From the NCBI RefSeq assembly GCF_900167405.1, contig NZ_FUWO01000002.1:165840-229839 (forward strand): 64,000 nucleotides of DNA, in the 5' to 3' direction. The position numbers were made by a program, and so were the translations under genes. How positions within the stretch are numbered: position 1 is the first letter of the stretch; the number at the start of each line of letters is the position of its first letter. This document shows positions 1 through 8,033 of the stretch, piece after piece. This DNA comes from Globicatella sulfidifaciens DSM 15739. GTDB taxonomy: Bacteria; Bacillota; Bacilli; Lactobacillales; Aerococcaceae. Below the pieces are notes generated by a model. It saw only the letters and a program-made list of their open reading frames with translations, was not told where the DNA came from and did not search any database.

Positions 1-638
1 AAAAATCAACAAATTTAACGGGTGATGGTAATACATTGATTCGTAATGCTGATGAAATCAAAAGTGATAAAGAAAGTTATGAAATTTCAATCAAAGATTA
101 TGCCGGAGCTATTTTAATGGCCTTAACTTTCTATCAAGCAGGTCGTATTTTGTCTCAATTGTGGGAAAATTATATATTACCTTCAATCCCGATTCATGCA
201 TTTGCTTTTATGATTATTTTAGTATCAGTAGCGAATGCATTTGATTTAATACCTGGTAGTTTACGTATGGCTGCTAAAGAAGTTCAGTCATTTTTCTCTA
301 AAAACTTAGTATTAGTTATTATGGTAGGGGTCGGAGTTTCAACAGATTTAAATGAACTGTGGGCAGCTATAACTTTAGGTAATGTTATTATTGCAGCAGC
401 AATTGTTATCGGTGCGATTTTAGGATCAGCGCTTGTTGGTTGGATGGTAGGCTTCTATCCAATCGATTCAGCTGTTACAGCTGGACTATGTATGGCTAAC
501 CGTGGAGGATCAGGAGACTTGGCCGTTTTAGGGGCAGCTGACCGTATGGGCTTAATTTCTTATGCTCAATTATCTTCACGTTTAGGTGGAGGAATGGTAT
601 TGGTCATAGCATCAATTTTATTCGGATTTTTCCTATAA
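1..638 (+). CDS. 2-hydroxycarboxylate (citrate/malate):cation symporter, C-terminal part
   Basis: The reading frame is open to the left edge, so this is the C-terminal ~212 residues of a larger membrane carrier; the apparent TTG start at 36 is only an internal codon. Several hydrophobic segments are followed by the motif NRGGSGDLAVLGAADRM and then SSRLGGG, which are signatures of the 2HCT family (CitS, CitP, MleP). Family members import citrate or malate with Na+ or H+ across the cytoplasmic membrane. The oxaloacetate decarboxylase genes just downstream fit this substrate class. A terminator-like hairpin follows, so the two units are probably transcribed separately. Which acid is carried cannot be read from this fragment. 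Confidence 0.88.
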   Translation, partial: KSTNLTGDGNTLIRNADEIKSDKESYEISIKDYAGAILMALTFYQAGRILSQLWENYILPSIPIHAFAFMIILVSVANAFDLIPGSLRMAAKEVQSFFSKNLVLVIMVGVGVSTDLNELWAAITLGNVIIAAAIVIGAILGSALVGWMVGFYPIDSAVTAGLCMANRGGSGDLAVLGAADRMGLISYAQLSSRLGGGMVLVIASILFGFFL

Positions 639-666
639 GATTAGCATCTTTTAAACAGCTTTGATT

Positions 667-706
667 AGACGTAGCACTTGACTCTTATCGAGTGCTCACG
701 TCTTTC
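667..706 (+). terminator. intrinsic terminator of the 2HCT carrier gene
   Basis: AGACGT-AGCACT pairs with AGTGCT-(C)-ACGTCT around a 12-nt loop and is followed by a T-rich run (TCTTTCTTTAT). It lies 29 bp after the stop codon. Confidence 0.7.
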
Positions 707-722
707 TTTATAAATACTAGAA

Positions 723-750
723 TTGACAAAAAGATAAAATAATTTATATT
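723..750 (+). promoter_or_regulatory. candidate promoter of the oad operon
   Basis: TTGACA (723-728) and TATATT (745-750) are separated by 16 bp, about 70 bp upstream of oadA. A second TATAAT-like box lies at 778-783 without a good -35. Either could be used; no operator was recognised. Confidence 0.45.
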
Positions 751-819
751 GAGCATGAATGTACAAATGTAATTTGATATAATGTGATTAACAGATAAAT
801 TAAGGAGAGTGGTAATATT

Positions 820-2205
820 ATGACGGAAAAGCATTTAGTTGGCATCACTGAAACCGTTCTAAGAGATGCGCATCAAAGCTTATTGGCGACCCGCATGCCT
901 TTTGAAGACATGAAAGACATTTTGCCGGTACTCGATCAAGCTGGATATGCTTCATTAGAATGTTGGGGCGGCGCGACCTTTGACGCATGTATTCGCTTCT
1001 TAAATGAAGACCCTTGGGAACGTTTAAGAAATATCAAAGCATTAGCTCCTAATACGCCGTTGCAAATGCTATTGCGCGGGCAAAATTTATTAGGTTATCG
1101 TCATTATGCGGATGATGTGGTCGATAAATTTGTCGAGAAAGCCGCAGCCAATGGGATTGACATTTTCAGAATATTTGATGCACTAAACGATATGCGCAAC
1201 ACGAAACAATCCGTTGCTGCAGTTAAAAAGGCTGGGAAGGAAGCTCAGGTTGCCATCGCCTTTACAACAAGTCCCGTTCATACCGATGAGTATTATGTTG
1301 GACTAGCAAAAGAAATTGAGGCCATGGGTGCGGATTCGCTTTGTATTAAAGATATGGCAGGAATTTTAACACCTGAACGAGGCTATTCATTAGTAAAAGC
1401 CATCAAGGAGGTTGTCACTATTCCGTTAATTGTGCATACCCATGCGACGAGTGGAGTTTCACAAATGACGCTCTTGAAAGTGGTTGAAGCCGGTGCTGAT
1501 CGAATTGACACTGCTATTTCACCACTGAGTGAAGGAACGAGTCAACCGGCAACCGAGTCGCTTGTTATTGCATTAGAAGAATTAGGGTATGAAACGACGA
1601 TAGATCATACGAAGCTGGATTTAATTGCTGATCATTTTAGAAAAATGCGTGATAAGTATTTAGCAGAAGGATTAATCAATCCGAAAATGTTAACCGCCGA
1701 TCCCCGTGCTTTAATTTACCAAGTACCCGGAGGGATGTTGTCGAATTTAAGTTCTCAATTGAAACAAGCAGGTTTGGCTGAAAAGTATGATGAGGTGTTA
1801 GCGGAAGTTCCTCGAGTGCGCCAAGACTTAGGTTATCCTCCTTTAGTAACGCCGCTTAGTCAAATGGTGGGGACACAAGCGACAATGAATATTGCGACGG
1901 GTGAACGGTATAAGATGGTTTCAAATGAAGTTCGAAGTTATTTAGTAGGAAAATATGGTAAATCACCAGTAGCCATTGACGAAACATTCCGCCGTGGTAT
2001 TATGGGCGACGAAAAGGTCATTGATTACCGACCAGCGGATGATTTAGAAGCTGAATTTGAAAAGCTAACGTTAGAGATAGGTGACTTAGCTAAAAGTGAA
2101 GAAGATGTCTTAATTTATGCTCTGTTTCCAGAGGTTGGGAAAAACTTTTTAATGAAGCGTAATCAACCTGAAGAATCTGTGGTGAAAGTCACAGCCTATA
2201 TTTAG
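820..2205 (+). CDS. oadA: oxaloacetate decarboxylase alpha subunit (carboxyltransferase domain only)
   Basis: Transfers the carboxyl group of oxaloacetate to biotin, giving pyruvate; this is the cytoplasmic part of the Na+-translocating decarboxylase. The N-terminal LRDAHQSLLATRM motif (Asp16), the lysine of CIKDMAG (about residue 177) and the metal-binding HTH pair (206/208) are those of the carboxyltransferase TIM barrel. At 461 residues it ends before the biotinyl domain that enterobacterial OadA carries at its C-terminus; that domain is a separate gene (2617-2976). The RBS AAGGAGAG precedes ATG 820. It is first gene of a tight four-gene operon with the gamma-like, biotin-carrier and beta subunits. 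A free-standing carrier is known from Lactobacillales oad clusters. Confidence 0.93.
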   Translation: MTEKHLVGITETVLRDAHQSLLATRMPFEDMKDILPVLDQAGYASLECWGGATFDACIRFLNEDPWERLRNIKALAPNTPLQMLLRGQNLLGYRHYADDVVDKFVEKAAANGIDIFRIFDALNDMRNTKQSVAAVKKAGKEAQVAIAFTTSPVHTDEYYVGLAKEIEAMGADSLCIKDMAGILTPERGYSLVKAIKEVVTIPLIVHTHATSGVSQMTLLKVVEAGADRIDTAISPLSEGTSQPATESLVIALEELGYETTIDHTKLDLIADHFRKMRDKYLAEGLINPKMLTADPRALIYQVPGGMLSNLSSQLKQAGLAEKYDEVLAEVPRVRQDLGYPPLVTPLSQMVGTQATMNIATGERYKMVSNEVRSYLVGKYGKSPVAIDETFRRGIMGDEKVIDYRPADDLEAEFEKLTLEIGDLAKSEEDVLIYALFPEVGKNFLMKRNQPEESVVKVTAYI

Positions 2206-2219
2206 AAAGGATGAAGCAG

Positions 2220-2552
2220 ATGGAATTTACAATCATTGATGGAATAAATTTAACTTTTTCTGCCATATTAATGGTGGCCTTTACACTTATTTTAATCATG
2301 TTTTGTATACAGTATGTGAGTAAATTAGTAGAAAAATACGAGCAAGTACAAGCAGTGCTACGACAAACAGAAGGAGCAAATGAAAGCGCCCCATCGCAAC
2401 TCTATCCATCAGAAAGTTCAAATACATTGTCAAAAAAGACCTTGTTTGAAGAAGATAAATTAGCAAGAGTAGCGGTGTTAACGGCATTAGCTCATGCGAG
2501 CGAAGATGAACCAAATAAGCGTTTTGAAGTAGTTTCGGTAATAAAAAAATAG
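2220..2552 (+). CDS. small membrane subunit of oxaloacetate decarboxylase (gamma/OadH-like)
   Basis: A 110-residue protein with one N-terminal membrane span (about residues 10-32) and a charged, Ser/Glu-rich cytoplasmic tail, the layout of OadG/OadH subunits that hold the alpha and beta subunits together. The start was moved to ATG 2220 because the SD AGAAAGG (2204-2210) abuts ATG 2211 but is correctly spaced for 2220. It begins 14 bp after oadA. The assignment rests on position, size and topology more than on sequence motifs. Confidence 0.7.
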   Translation: MEFTIIDGINLTFSAILMVAFTLILIMFCIQYVSKLVEKYEQVQAVLRQTEGANESAPSQLYPSESSNTLSKKTLFEEDKLARVAVLTALAHASEDEPNKRFEVVSVIKK

Positions 2553-2616
2553 CAATCGTTATGAATGAGGATGCCTCTTTAAAAGAAAAATAAACAATCC
2601 AGAAAGGATGAATTTC

Positions 2617-2976
2617 ATGAAAAGATATGAAGTAGTGGTTAATGATGAAGTGTTTGAAGTGAGTTTACGAGAATTACAAGCAGATGAAACAATCGAAGTA
2701 ACGCCTCAAACATCAGCTGTTAAAACCAATGATACACCTGTTGCTTCTACGACGAACAATCAAGAAGGGGTTGTTGTCAGCGCGCCGATGAGTGGTGTGA
2801 TTATGAAAATATTGGTTAAAGAAGGCCAAAGTGTCAAAGCAGGCGATAATTTATTTATCCTAGAAGCAATGAAGATGGAAAATGAAATAAAAGCTACTCA
2901 AGATGGCGTAATCAAATCAATTTTAGTGACAGAATCGCAACAAGTTGAAACGAAACAAGAATTAGCAGTAATGTAG
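2617..2976 (+). CDS. oadD: biotin carboxyl carrier protein of oxaloacetate decarboxylase
   Basis: A 119-residue free biotinyl carrier that shuttles carboxyl groups from the alpha to the beta subunit. The biotinylation motif EAMKMENE places the target lysine at about residue 86, 33 residues from the C-terminus as usual. A short N-terminal segment and a flexible Thr/Ser/Val linker (about residues 25-50) precede the lipoyl/biotinyl fold. ATG 2617 was chosen over ATG 2608 because the SD AGAAAGG lies nine bases before it. The gene is 10 bp from oadB. The symbol follows usage for comparable Lactobacillales clusters. Confidence 0.88.
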   Translation: MKRYEVVVNDEVFEVSLRELQADETIEVTPQTSAVKTNDTPVASTTNNQEGVVVSAPMSGVIMKILVKEGQSVKAGDNLFILEAMKMENEIKATQDGVIKSILVTESQQVETKQELAVM

Positions 2977-2986
2977 GAGGGATGAT

Positions 2987-4117
2987 ATGTTAGAAATTAT
3001 CAGTGAATTAATTGCTAACTCCGGATTTGCTGCTCTTTCTGGGAAGAGTTTTATTATGATTGTGATAGCTTGTGTTTTGCTTTATCTGGGGATTAGAAAG
3101 CAATATGAACCGTATTTAATGATTCCTATTGCCTTTGGAATGTTACTCAGTAATTTACCTATTTCAGGTATTATGGCCCCTGGTAATGGCATCGATCCGG
3201 GAGGGTTATTATATTATTTATATCAAGGTACTAAGTTAGGGATATATCCACCATTAATATTTTTATGCTTAGGTGTCGCAACGGATTTTGGTCCGTTAAT
3301 AGCGAATCCAATGACGATCCTATTAGGAGGCGCTGCACAATTTGGTATTTTTGCTGCCTTTTTCCTCGCCTTATTATTTGGGATGACGCCTCAAGAAGCG
3401 GCTTCTATTGGCATTATTGGAGGGGCTGATGGGCCGACAGCAATCTTTACTACAACGCGTTTGGCTCCGCATTTATTACCAGCGATTGCGGTAGCGGCTT
3501 ATTCTTATATGGCTTTAGTACCTGTTATTCAGCCACCCATTATTCGAGCATTGACGACTAAAGAAGAACGGAATGTTGTCATGGAGGAACAACGAAAGGT
3601 TTCTCAAACAGAAAAAATTATTTTTCCGATTATAGTGACTATTTTGGTTAGTTTATTAGTGCCTAGTGCAACGACTTTAGTAGGCATGTTAATGTTAGGT
3701 AATTTATTGCGTGAAACTAAAATAGTGCCGTTATTAACCGATGCATTACAAAATTCATTGATGTATATTGTAACGATTTTATTAGGAACAACCGTCGGAG
3801 CAACCGCTAGTAGCGAAATCTTCTTATCACCGGATACATTGTTAATTATCGTGTTAGGATTGATTGCTTTTTCATTTGGGACTGCTTCAGGTGTGTTAAT
3901 CGGTAAAGTGATGTATAAATTTACGGGTGGTAAAATTAATCCAATGATTGGTGCTGCCGGTGTTTCAGCTGTTCCAATGGCAGCTCGAGTGGTACAAAAA
4001 GAAGGGCAATTGGAGAATCCATCCAATTACCTACTGATGCATGCGATGGGGCCTAATGTGGCCGGAGTGATTGGTTCCGCTATTGTAGCGGGTGTCTTAT
4101 TAGCGATGTTTGGTTAG
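2987..4117 (+). CDS. oadB: oxaloacetate decarboxylase beta subunit (Na+ pump)
   Basis: The integral membrane subunit that decarboxylates carboxybiotin and uses the energy to export Na+. It has many membrane spans and two family motifs: GGADGPTAIFTTTRLAP, whose Asp (about residue 148) is the ion-binding aspartate, and NPMIGAAGVSAVPMAARV near residue 325. At 376 residues it is a normal length for OadB. The SD TAGGAGGG lies just before ATG 2987. It is the last gene of the operon; a long hairpin follows at 4139. Together with the upstream 2HCT carrier the unit could conserve energy from citrate or malate, but no citrate lyase gene is visible in the window. Confidence 0.94.
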   Translation: MLEIISELIANSGFAALSGKSFIMIVIACVLLYLGIRKQYEPYLMIPIAFGMLLSNLPISGIMAPGNGIDPGGLLYYLYQGTKLGIYPPLIFLCLGVATDFGPLIANPMTILLGGAAQFGIFAAFFLALLFGMTPQEAASIGIIGGADGPTAIFTTTRLAPHLLPAIAVAAYSYMALVPVIQPPIIRALTTKEERNVVMEEQRKVSQTEKIIFPIIVTILVSLLVPSATTLVGMLMLGNLLRETKIVPLLTDALQNSLMYIVTILLGTTVGATASSEIFLSPDTLLIIVLGLIAFSFGTASGVLIGKVMYKFTGGKINPMIGAAGVSAVPMAARVVQKEGQLENPSNYLLMHAMGPNVAGVIGSAIVAGVLLAMFG

Positions 4118-4138
4118 AGTTTAAACTATTAAAATAAT

Positions 4139-4213
4139 CCCTCAAAAGGCTAAACTGTACGGCTTCCAAAATCCCGATAAGGACAATGGGAGCGGTAGCC
4201 TCTTGAGGGTATT
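4139..4213. terminator. long-stem hairpin between convergent genes
   Basis: CCCTCAAAAGGCTA (4139-4152) pairs with TAGCCTCTTGAGGG (4196-4209) with one mismatch around a 43-nt loop, followed by TATTTTTATG. It lies between convergent oadB and the AbrB-family gene and could end transcription from both sides. Confidence 0.55.
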
Positions 4214-4214
4214 T

Positions 4215-5279
4215 TTATGATAATAACGATGCGAACCAGATGATTAATTTCACCACATTGGGTAGGACAATAATGGTATAGAGCATTCGGATAATTTGAG
4301 TACTGGCTATTTTAGCCAAATCGCCCCCCAATTCCCCGGCAATCAATGAAATATCAGTTGCGCCAGCTGGAGAAGAAGAAAATAAGGCTGATTGTAAATC
4401 AATGAGTCCCCGGCGATAGATAAAAATAGAATAGAAATAATTGACCATCAAATAAGAGCCCAATAAAATGATTGCTGGAATAATTAGATTAAACATATTT
4501 AGCAGACTCTCATGAGTAAAGGTCGTCCCAATAATAGAACCAGCACAAATTTGAGCGGTATATCTAAGAGCGGGTCTTAAGGGTTGACTACCACCATATA
4601 ATTTGATCAATAATGAAGCGATTAAAGCACCGATTAATGTTCCTACCGGTAATTGTGAATAGTAGCCGATAATACCTCCGATTAACGAGATAAAAATAAC
4701 ATAGAGGTCATTTTTGATAGGTGGGTAGGATTGTTTGTGATTGGTAGCTGTTATCTTGCTATGACCATTTTGAACTGGCGTTGCATTAAGTCGTTTTAAA
4801 ATAAACTTAATCCAATTTGGTAAGATAAGGAGCATACCGACTAAGCGAATAGTTTGCATTGAAGCTACGACATCTGCTTGAGCACCCATATCAATACTCA
4901 TCAGTGAAACATCCATGATACCACCAGGTAAGCACATGAGTAGCGCTGTTACTAAATCCAATTTAAAAACAAAATGAAAGATAAACCCAACTAAAATCAT
5001 ATTTAAAGTAAATAAACTTAACAGTAAAGCAATGGGTTTACGCATTTTAGGAAGATTTTCTAAGTCAGAGTGGTTAATCAATTGACCAATGAAAGCGCCA
5101 CTTAAGATTTGTGCAAATAATTTTAAATTACGGGGCACATATAAGTGACCAAATAAAACATTGACGATTGCGACTACGACCATGCTCCCAATCATAAAGG
5201 CCGCGGGTATTTTAAGTTTTTTAAATAATAGGCCTCCAAGTAAGCCAATCAATAATGTAAGTGCAATTTGTTCAATCAT
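4215..5279 (-). CDS. AbrB-family integral membrane protein
   Basis: A 354-residue hydrophobic protein with about ten predicted spans, made of two similar halves: LLIGLLGGLLFKKLKIPAAF near the N-terminus and FISLIGGIIGYYSQLPVGTL near residue 195. This duplicated architecture is the AbrB/putative ammonia monooxygenase-like membrane family, unrelated to the DNA-binding AbrB of Bacillus. The conserved PGGIMDVSLM and PAGATDISLI motifs occur once in each half. A transport role is assumed for the family but the substrate is unknown. The gene is monocistronic and divergent from rpmE2. Confidence 0.75.
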   Translation of the reverse strand: MIEQIALTLLIGLLGGLLFKKLKIPAAFMIGSMVVVAIVNVLFGHLYVPRNLKLFAQILSGAFIGQLINHSDLENLPKMRKPIALLLSLFTLNMILVGFIFHFVFKLDLVTALLMCLPGGIMDVSLMSIDMGAQADVVASMQTIRLVGMLLILPNWIKFILKRLNATPVQNGHSKITATNHKQSYPPIKNDLYVIFISLIGGIIGYYSQLPVGTLIGALIASLLIKLYGGSQPLRPALRYTAQICAGSIIGTTFTHESLLNMFNLIIPAIILLGSYLMVNYFYSIFIYRRGLIDLQSALFSSSPAGATDISLIAGELGGDLAKIASTQIIRMLYTIIVLPNVVKLIIWFASLLS

Positions 5280-5419
5280 TCAAACACCTCTTTAATGAAC
5301 TATATTTATAATTATAACATTTTAGCGGCTAATCATATAAATTAGATTGGATTTAAGCTCTAAATTTCAAGACTAAATAATCAGTGGGCAATTTGATGTA
5401 AAAAAATATCAAAAAATCT

Positions 5420-5448
5420 TTGCATTCAAGAAGGTGTCATGGTATTAT
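5420..5448 (+). promoter_or_regulatory. promoter of rpmE2
   Basis: TTGCAT (5420-5425), a 17-bp spacer and TATTAT (5443-5448), about 70 bp upstream of the rpmE2 start. Confidence 0.5.
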
Positions 5449-5521
5449 AATAATGTTGCAAAATGCACAGTAATAACTCTAATTTAGCAAATAGATTAGG
5501 GCAGAAAGGACGAAGAAAATT

Positions 5522-5785
5522 ATGAAACAAGGAATTCATCCAGAATATCAAAAAGTAGTGTTTATGGATACTTCAACTGGTTTCCAATTCTTATCAGGTT
5601 CTACTAAATCATCAAATGAAACTGTTGAATGGGAAGACGGTAATACTTATCCATTAATCCGTGTTGAAATCTCTTCAGATTCTCATCCGTTTTACACTGG
5701 ACGTCAAAAATTCACTCAAGCCGATGGTCGTGTGGATCGTTTCAACAAAAAATACGGTTTCAAAGACAACAACGCTGCAGAGTAA
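5522..5785 (+). CDS. rpmE2: 50S ribosomal protein L31 type B
   Basis: An 87-residue protein matching bL31 in its N-terminal [16 protein letters not shown] and in [13 protein letters not shown]. It lacks the CxxC zinc-binding pairs of the Zn-containing form, so it is the type B, zinc-independent paralogue. Upstream is a promoter at 5420-5448 and the SD AGAAAGGACG; a terminator follows at 5823, so it is a single-gene unit. Confidence 0.95.
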   Translation: MKQGIHPEYQKVVFMDTSTGFQFLSGSTKSSNETVEWEDGNTYPLIRVEISSDSHPFYTGRQKFTQADGRVDRFNKKYGFKDNNAAE

Positions 5786-5822
5786 TTCTAGTAGCTTAAA
5801 AACATTGATATATCAACGTTTT

Positions 5823-5857
5823 AAAGGTTTACCATGTTATGTGGTAGACCTTTTTTT
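5823..5857 (+). terminator. intrinsic terminator of rpmE2
   Basis: A 12-bp stem AAAGGTTTACCA / TGGTAGACCTTT (one G-T pair) followed by TTTTTTT. Confidence 0.9.
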
Positions 5858-6416
5858 ATGGACTTTACCGACTTTTTTTGAAAAGTACCAAAAAAATAAG
5901 GGTGTATTTTGATGAAATACTAACTTTATATAAGAATATCATTACCCAAATAAATATTGAATAGACAACCTCCATAATCGTTTAACTATCGTTTCGTATG
6001 TTTTTACTTTAAAGCCTGAACAGTATCAGACATTGGGAGTAGGAAGAAGTTTCCAAATTAGTCGGCACCATCCTTACAGAACACAAAAGAGATGGCCATA
6101 GATTATATAAAGGAAACTGCTAGCTTAATTATTATATTCAAATACTTTAAAGATGCGTTTTTTTATAGAGAATGAGACTACTTATTCACCACTAGATATA
6201 AGTTTTACTAATTCATTCTAAATACCACATTGTGATAATTAATATTTATAGCTGAAAATAAAAATATAAAAAAGCTGTTAAATACTGATATAACAACGAA
6301 CATTTGTGTGGAAAAGTCACTGTACGGATGAGAATCGACTTGTGAATAAAAATAACACTATTAGCCCAACTTATAGTAAGTCTGAATATTAATTATTTTT
6401 TTTATTGGCAAATAGT
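5858..6416. other. AT-rich intergenic region with no recognised gene
   Basis: About 560 bp with only short open frames that lack ribosome-binding sites. No tRNA, riboswitch or copy of the dispersed repeat was recognised. It ends in the promoter of the beta-oxidation operon. Confidence 0.5.
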
Positions 6417-6425
6417 TGCTATAAT
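6417..6425 (+). promoter_or_regulatory. extended -10 promoter of the beta-oxidation operon
   Basis: TGCTATAAT (6417-6425) is a perfect extended -10 element. Only a T-rich stretch without a good -35 lies 17 bp upstream. The distance to the ligase start codon is about 50 bp. Confidence 0.65.
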
Positions 6426-6438
6426 GAAAGCGTAAACA
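6424..6438 (+). promoter_or_regulatory. catabolite-responsive element (CcpA site)
   Basis: ATGAAAGCGTAAACA fits the cre consensus WTGNAANCGNWNNCW at all fixed positions. It overlaps the end of the -10 box and the expected transcription start, a position at which CcpA/HPr-Ser-P binding represses. HprK, which makes HPr-Ser-P, is encoded in this window at 25374. Confidence 0.7.
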
Positions 6439-6453
6439 AAACAGCGTTTACAT
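6439..6453 (-). promoter_or_regulatory. second, imperfect cre-like site
   Basis: Read on the minus strand, ATGTAAACGCTGTTT fits the cre consensus except at one position (T for C at base 14). It abuts the first cre, so the two lie in opposite orientation around GTAAAC-N8-GTTTAC. Confidence 0.45.
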
Positions 6454-6474
6454 TTATTAAAGAGGAGGTATTGT

Positions 6475-8010
6475 ATGAACTTCGATTGGATTAAAGTGAG
6501 AGCTGTGACTCATAGTGATAAAGTTGCAATTATTGAGCCAGCTAAAAAAAGAGAATGGACTTATCATGAGTTGAATGTCCGTGCAGAGAACTTAGCGAAT
6601 TATCTTGTTGAGCAAGGAGTTCAAAGAGGAGATAGAGTAGGGGTATTTGCACCAAATGATGTTGCGATTGCCGATTTTTTCTTTGCTTGTATTAAGATGG
6701 GAGCTGTATTCATCCCATTAAATTGGCGTCTTAAGCCATTAGAGATTGCGAAAGTTGTTGAAGATTCAGGAACGAAATTCATCGTAAACGCTGTTAACCA
6801 TGAGGATCGTTTGGAAAATGTTCCCAAAGAATATATTAAATTAAACATTGATTTACCGGAATATGATGAGATTGTCAATCCAGCTAATCACCGTCCATTT
6901 GAATCTGTAGATCTTGAGTTGAATGATCCAGCATTCTTAATCTACACAAGTGGTTCAACTGGAACACCTAAAGGGGTGCTTCATACGCATCAAAGTTATC
7001 GTAATAACGCCTTTAACGAGATTTTATCATTTAACTTAACGGAGGAATTACGCGTTATTATCAATGTGCCGTTATTCCATATTATCGGATTTGTTGATAT
7101 GTTAGTTCCTGTTTTAATGTTAGGTGGAACGATTATATTAGAACGCTATTTTAATGCTCAGACTTTAAATAGTATGATTCGTGAGTATCGTCCAAATACT
7201 TTAATTATGATACCAACGATGTATTATGCGATGCTTGCATCACCTGACTTTGCACCAGATGTTTTAGAAAGTGTTGATTTAATTGTTTCTGGTGGCGCGC
7301 CACCTTTACCACAAATTGCACAAGCTTTTGAAAAAATGGGCAAACCCATTATGAACATTTATGGTTTATCTGAAGTGCCTTTAGTAACGTTCAATCGGAA
7401 AGAATTTGCGAAAGAAAATTCAGCAGCCATTGGACAACCGTTAATGAATGGCAAGATTAAAATTGTTGATGATCAATTAGAAGAAGTTGGAGTTGGCGAA
7501 GTGGGTGAATTATTAGTAGCGGGTGCCAATGTATTTGCCGGCTATTGGAATTTACCTGAAGAAAATGAAAAAGTATTCCACGAGGGGTATTTTAGAACGG
7601 GTGACTTAGCAACTCGTAATGAAAAAGGCGAAATAACCATAGTCAATCGTCTGAAAGAATTAATCATTACCGGTGGTGAGAATGTTTTACCTTCTGAGGT
7701 AGAAGCGATTCTTAATAAACATCCATTAATTAAGAGTGGCTTGGTAGTGGGATATGATAATCCGAAATATGGAGAGTCAGTATCAGCAGCCATTATTTTA
7801 AACCCTGAAGCACGCGATTATGAAAACTTTGAAGCGGCTTTAGATGAGTTTATGATGAAAAACTTAGCAGGTTATAAAGTACCAAAACTATACTTAGTAC
7901 TAGAAGAAATCCCATTGAATTCAGTTGGTAAACCTGACCGTTTAGAAATTCAACGGATGATGAATGAATACGCAAAAGAAATTGATGATCCTGTTAATCA
8001 CAATAAATAA
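6475..8010 (+). CDS. AMP-forming acyl-CoA synthetase (fatty acyl-CoA ligase)
   Basis: Activates a fatty acid to acyl-CoA with ATP, the entry step of beta-oxidation. The ANL-family P-loop YTSGSTGTPKGV (about residues 160-171), the YGLSE motif (about 302), YFRTGDLA and the C-terminal NRLKELIITGGENV hinge are all present, and the 511-residue length is normal. The gene starts at ATG 6475 behind the SD AGAGGAGG. It heads a five-gene operon (ligase, dehydrogenase, FadN, thiolase, hydratase) with gaps of about 24 to 31 bp. The promoter overlaps a consensus cre site. Acyl chain length is not predictable from sequence alone. Confidence 0.9.
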   Translation: MNFDWIKVRAVTHSDKVAIIEPAKKREWTYHELNVRAENLANYLVEQGVQRGDRVGVFAPNDVAIADFFFACIKMGAVFIPLNWRLKPLEIAKVVEDSGTKFIVNAVNHEDRLENVPKEYIKLNIDLPEYDEIVNPANHRPFESVDLELNDPAFLIYTSGSTGTPKGVLHTHQSYRNNAFNEILSFNLTEELRVIINVPLFHIIGFVDMLVPVLMLGGTIILERYFNAQTLNSMIREYRPNTLIMIPTMYYAMLASPDFAPDVLESVDLIVSGGAPPLPQIAQAFEKMGKPIMNIYGLSEVPLVTFNRKEFAKENSAAIGQPLMNGKIKIVDDQLEEVGVGEVGELLVAGANVFAGYWNLPEENEKVFHEGYFRTGDLATRNEKGEITIVNRLKELIITGGENVLPSEVEAILNKHPLIKSGLVVGYDNPKYGESVSAAIILNPEARDYENFEAALDEFMMKNLAGYKVPKLYLVLEEIPLNSVGKPDRLEIQRMMNEYAKEIDDPVNHNK

Positions 8011-8033
8011 CACGAATATGGAGGAAAATTATT

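Noticed and set aside
5661..5912. 83-codon ORF overlapping the end of rpmE2
   Set aside because: Overlaps rpmE2 in another frame and crosses its terminator.
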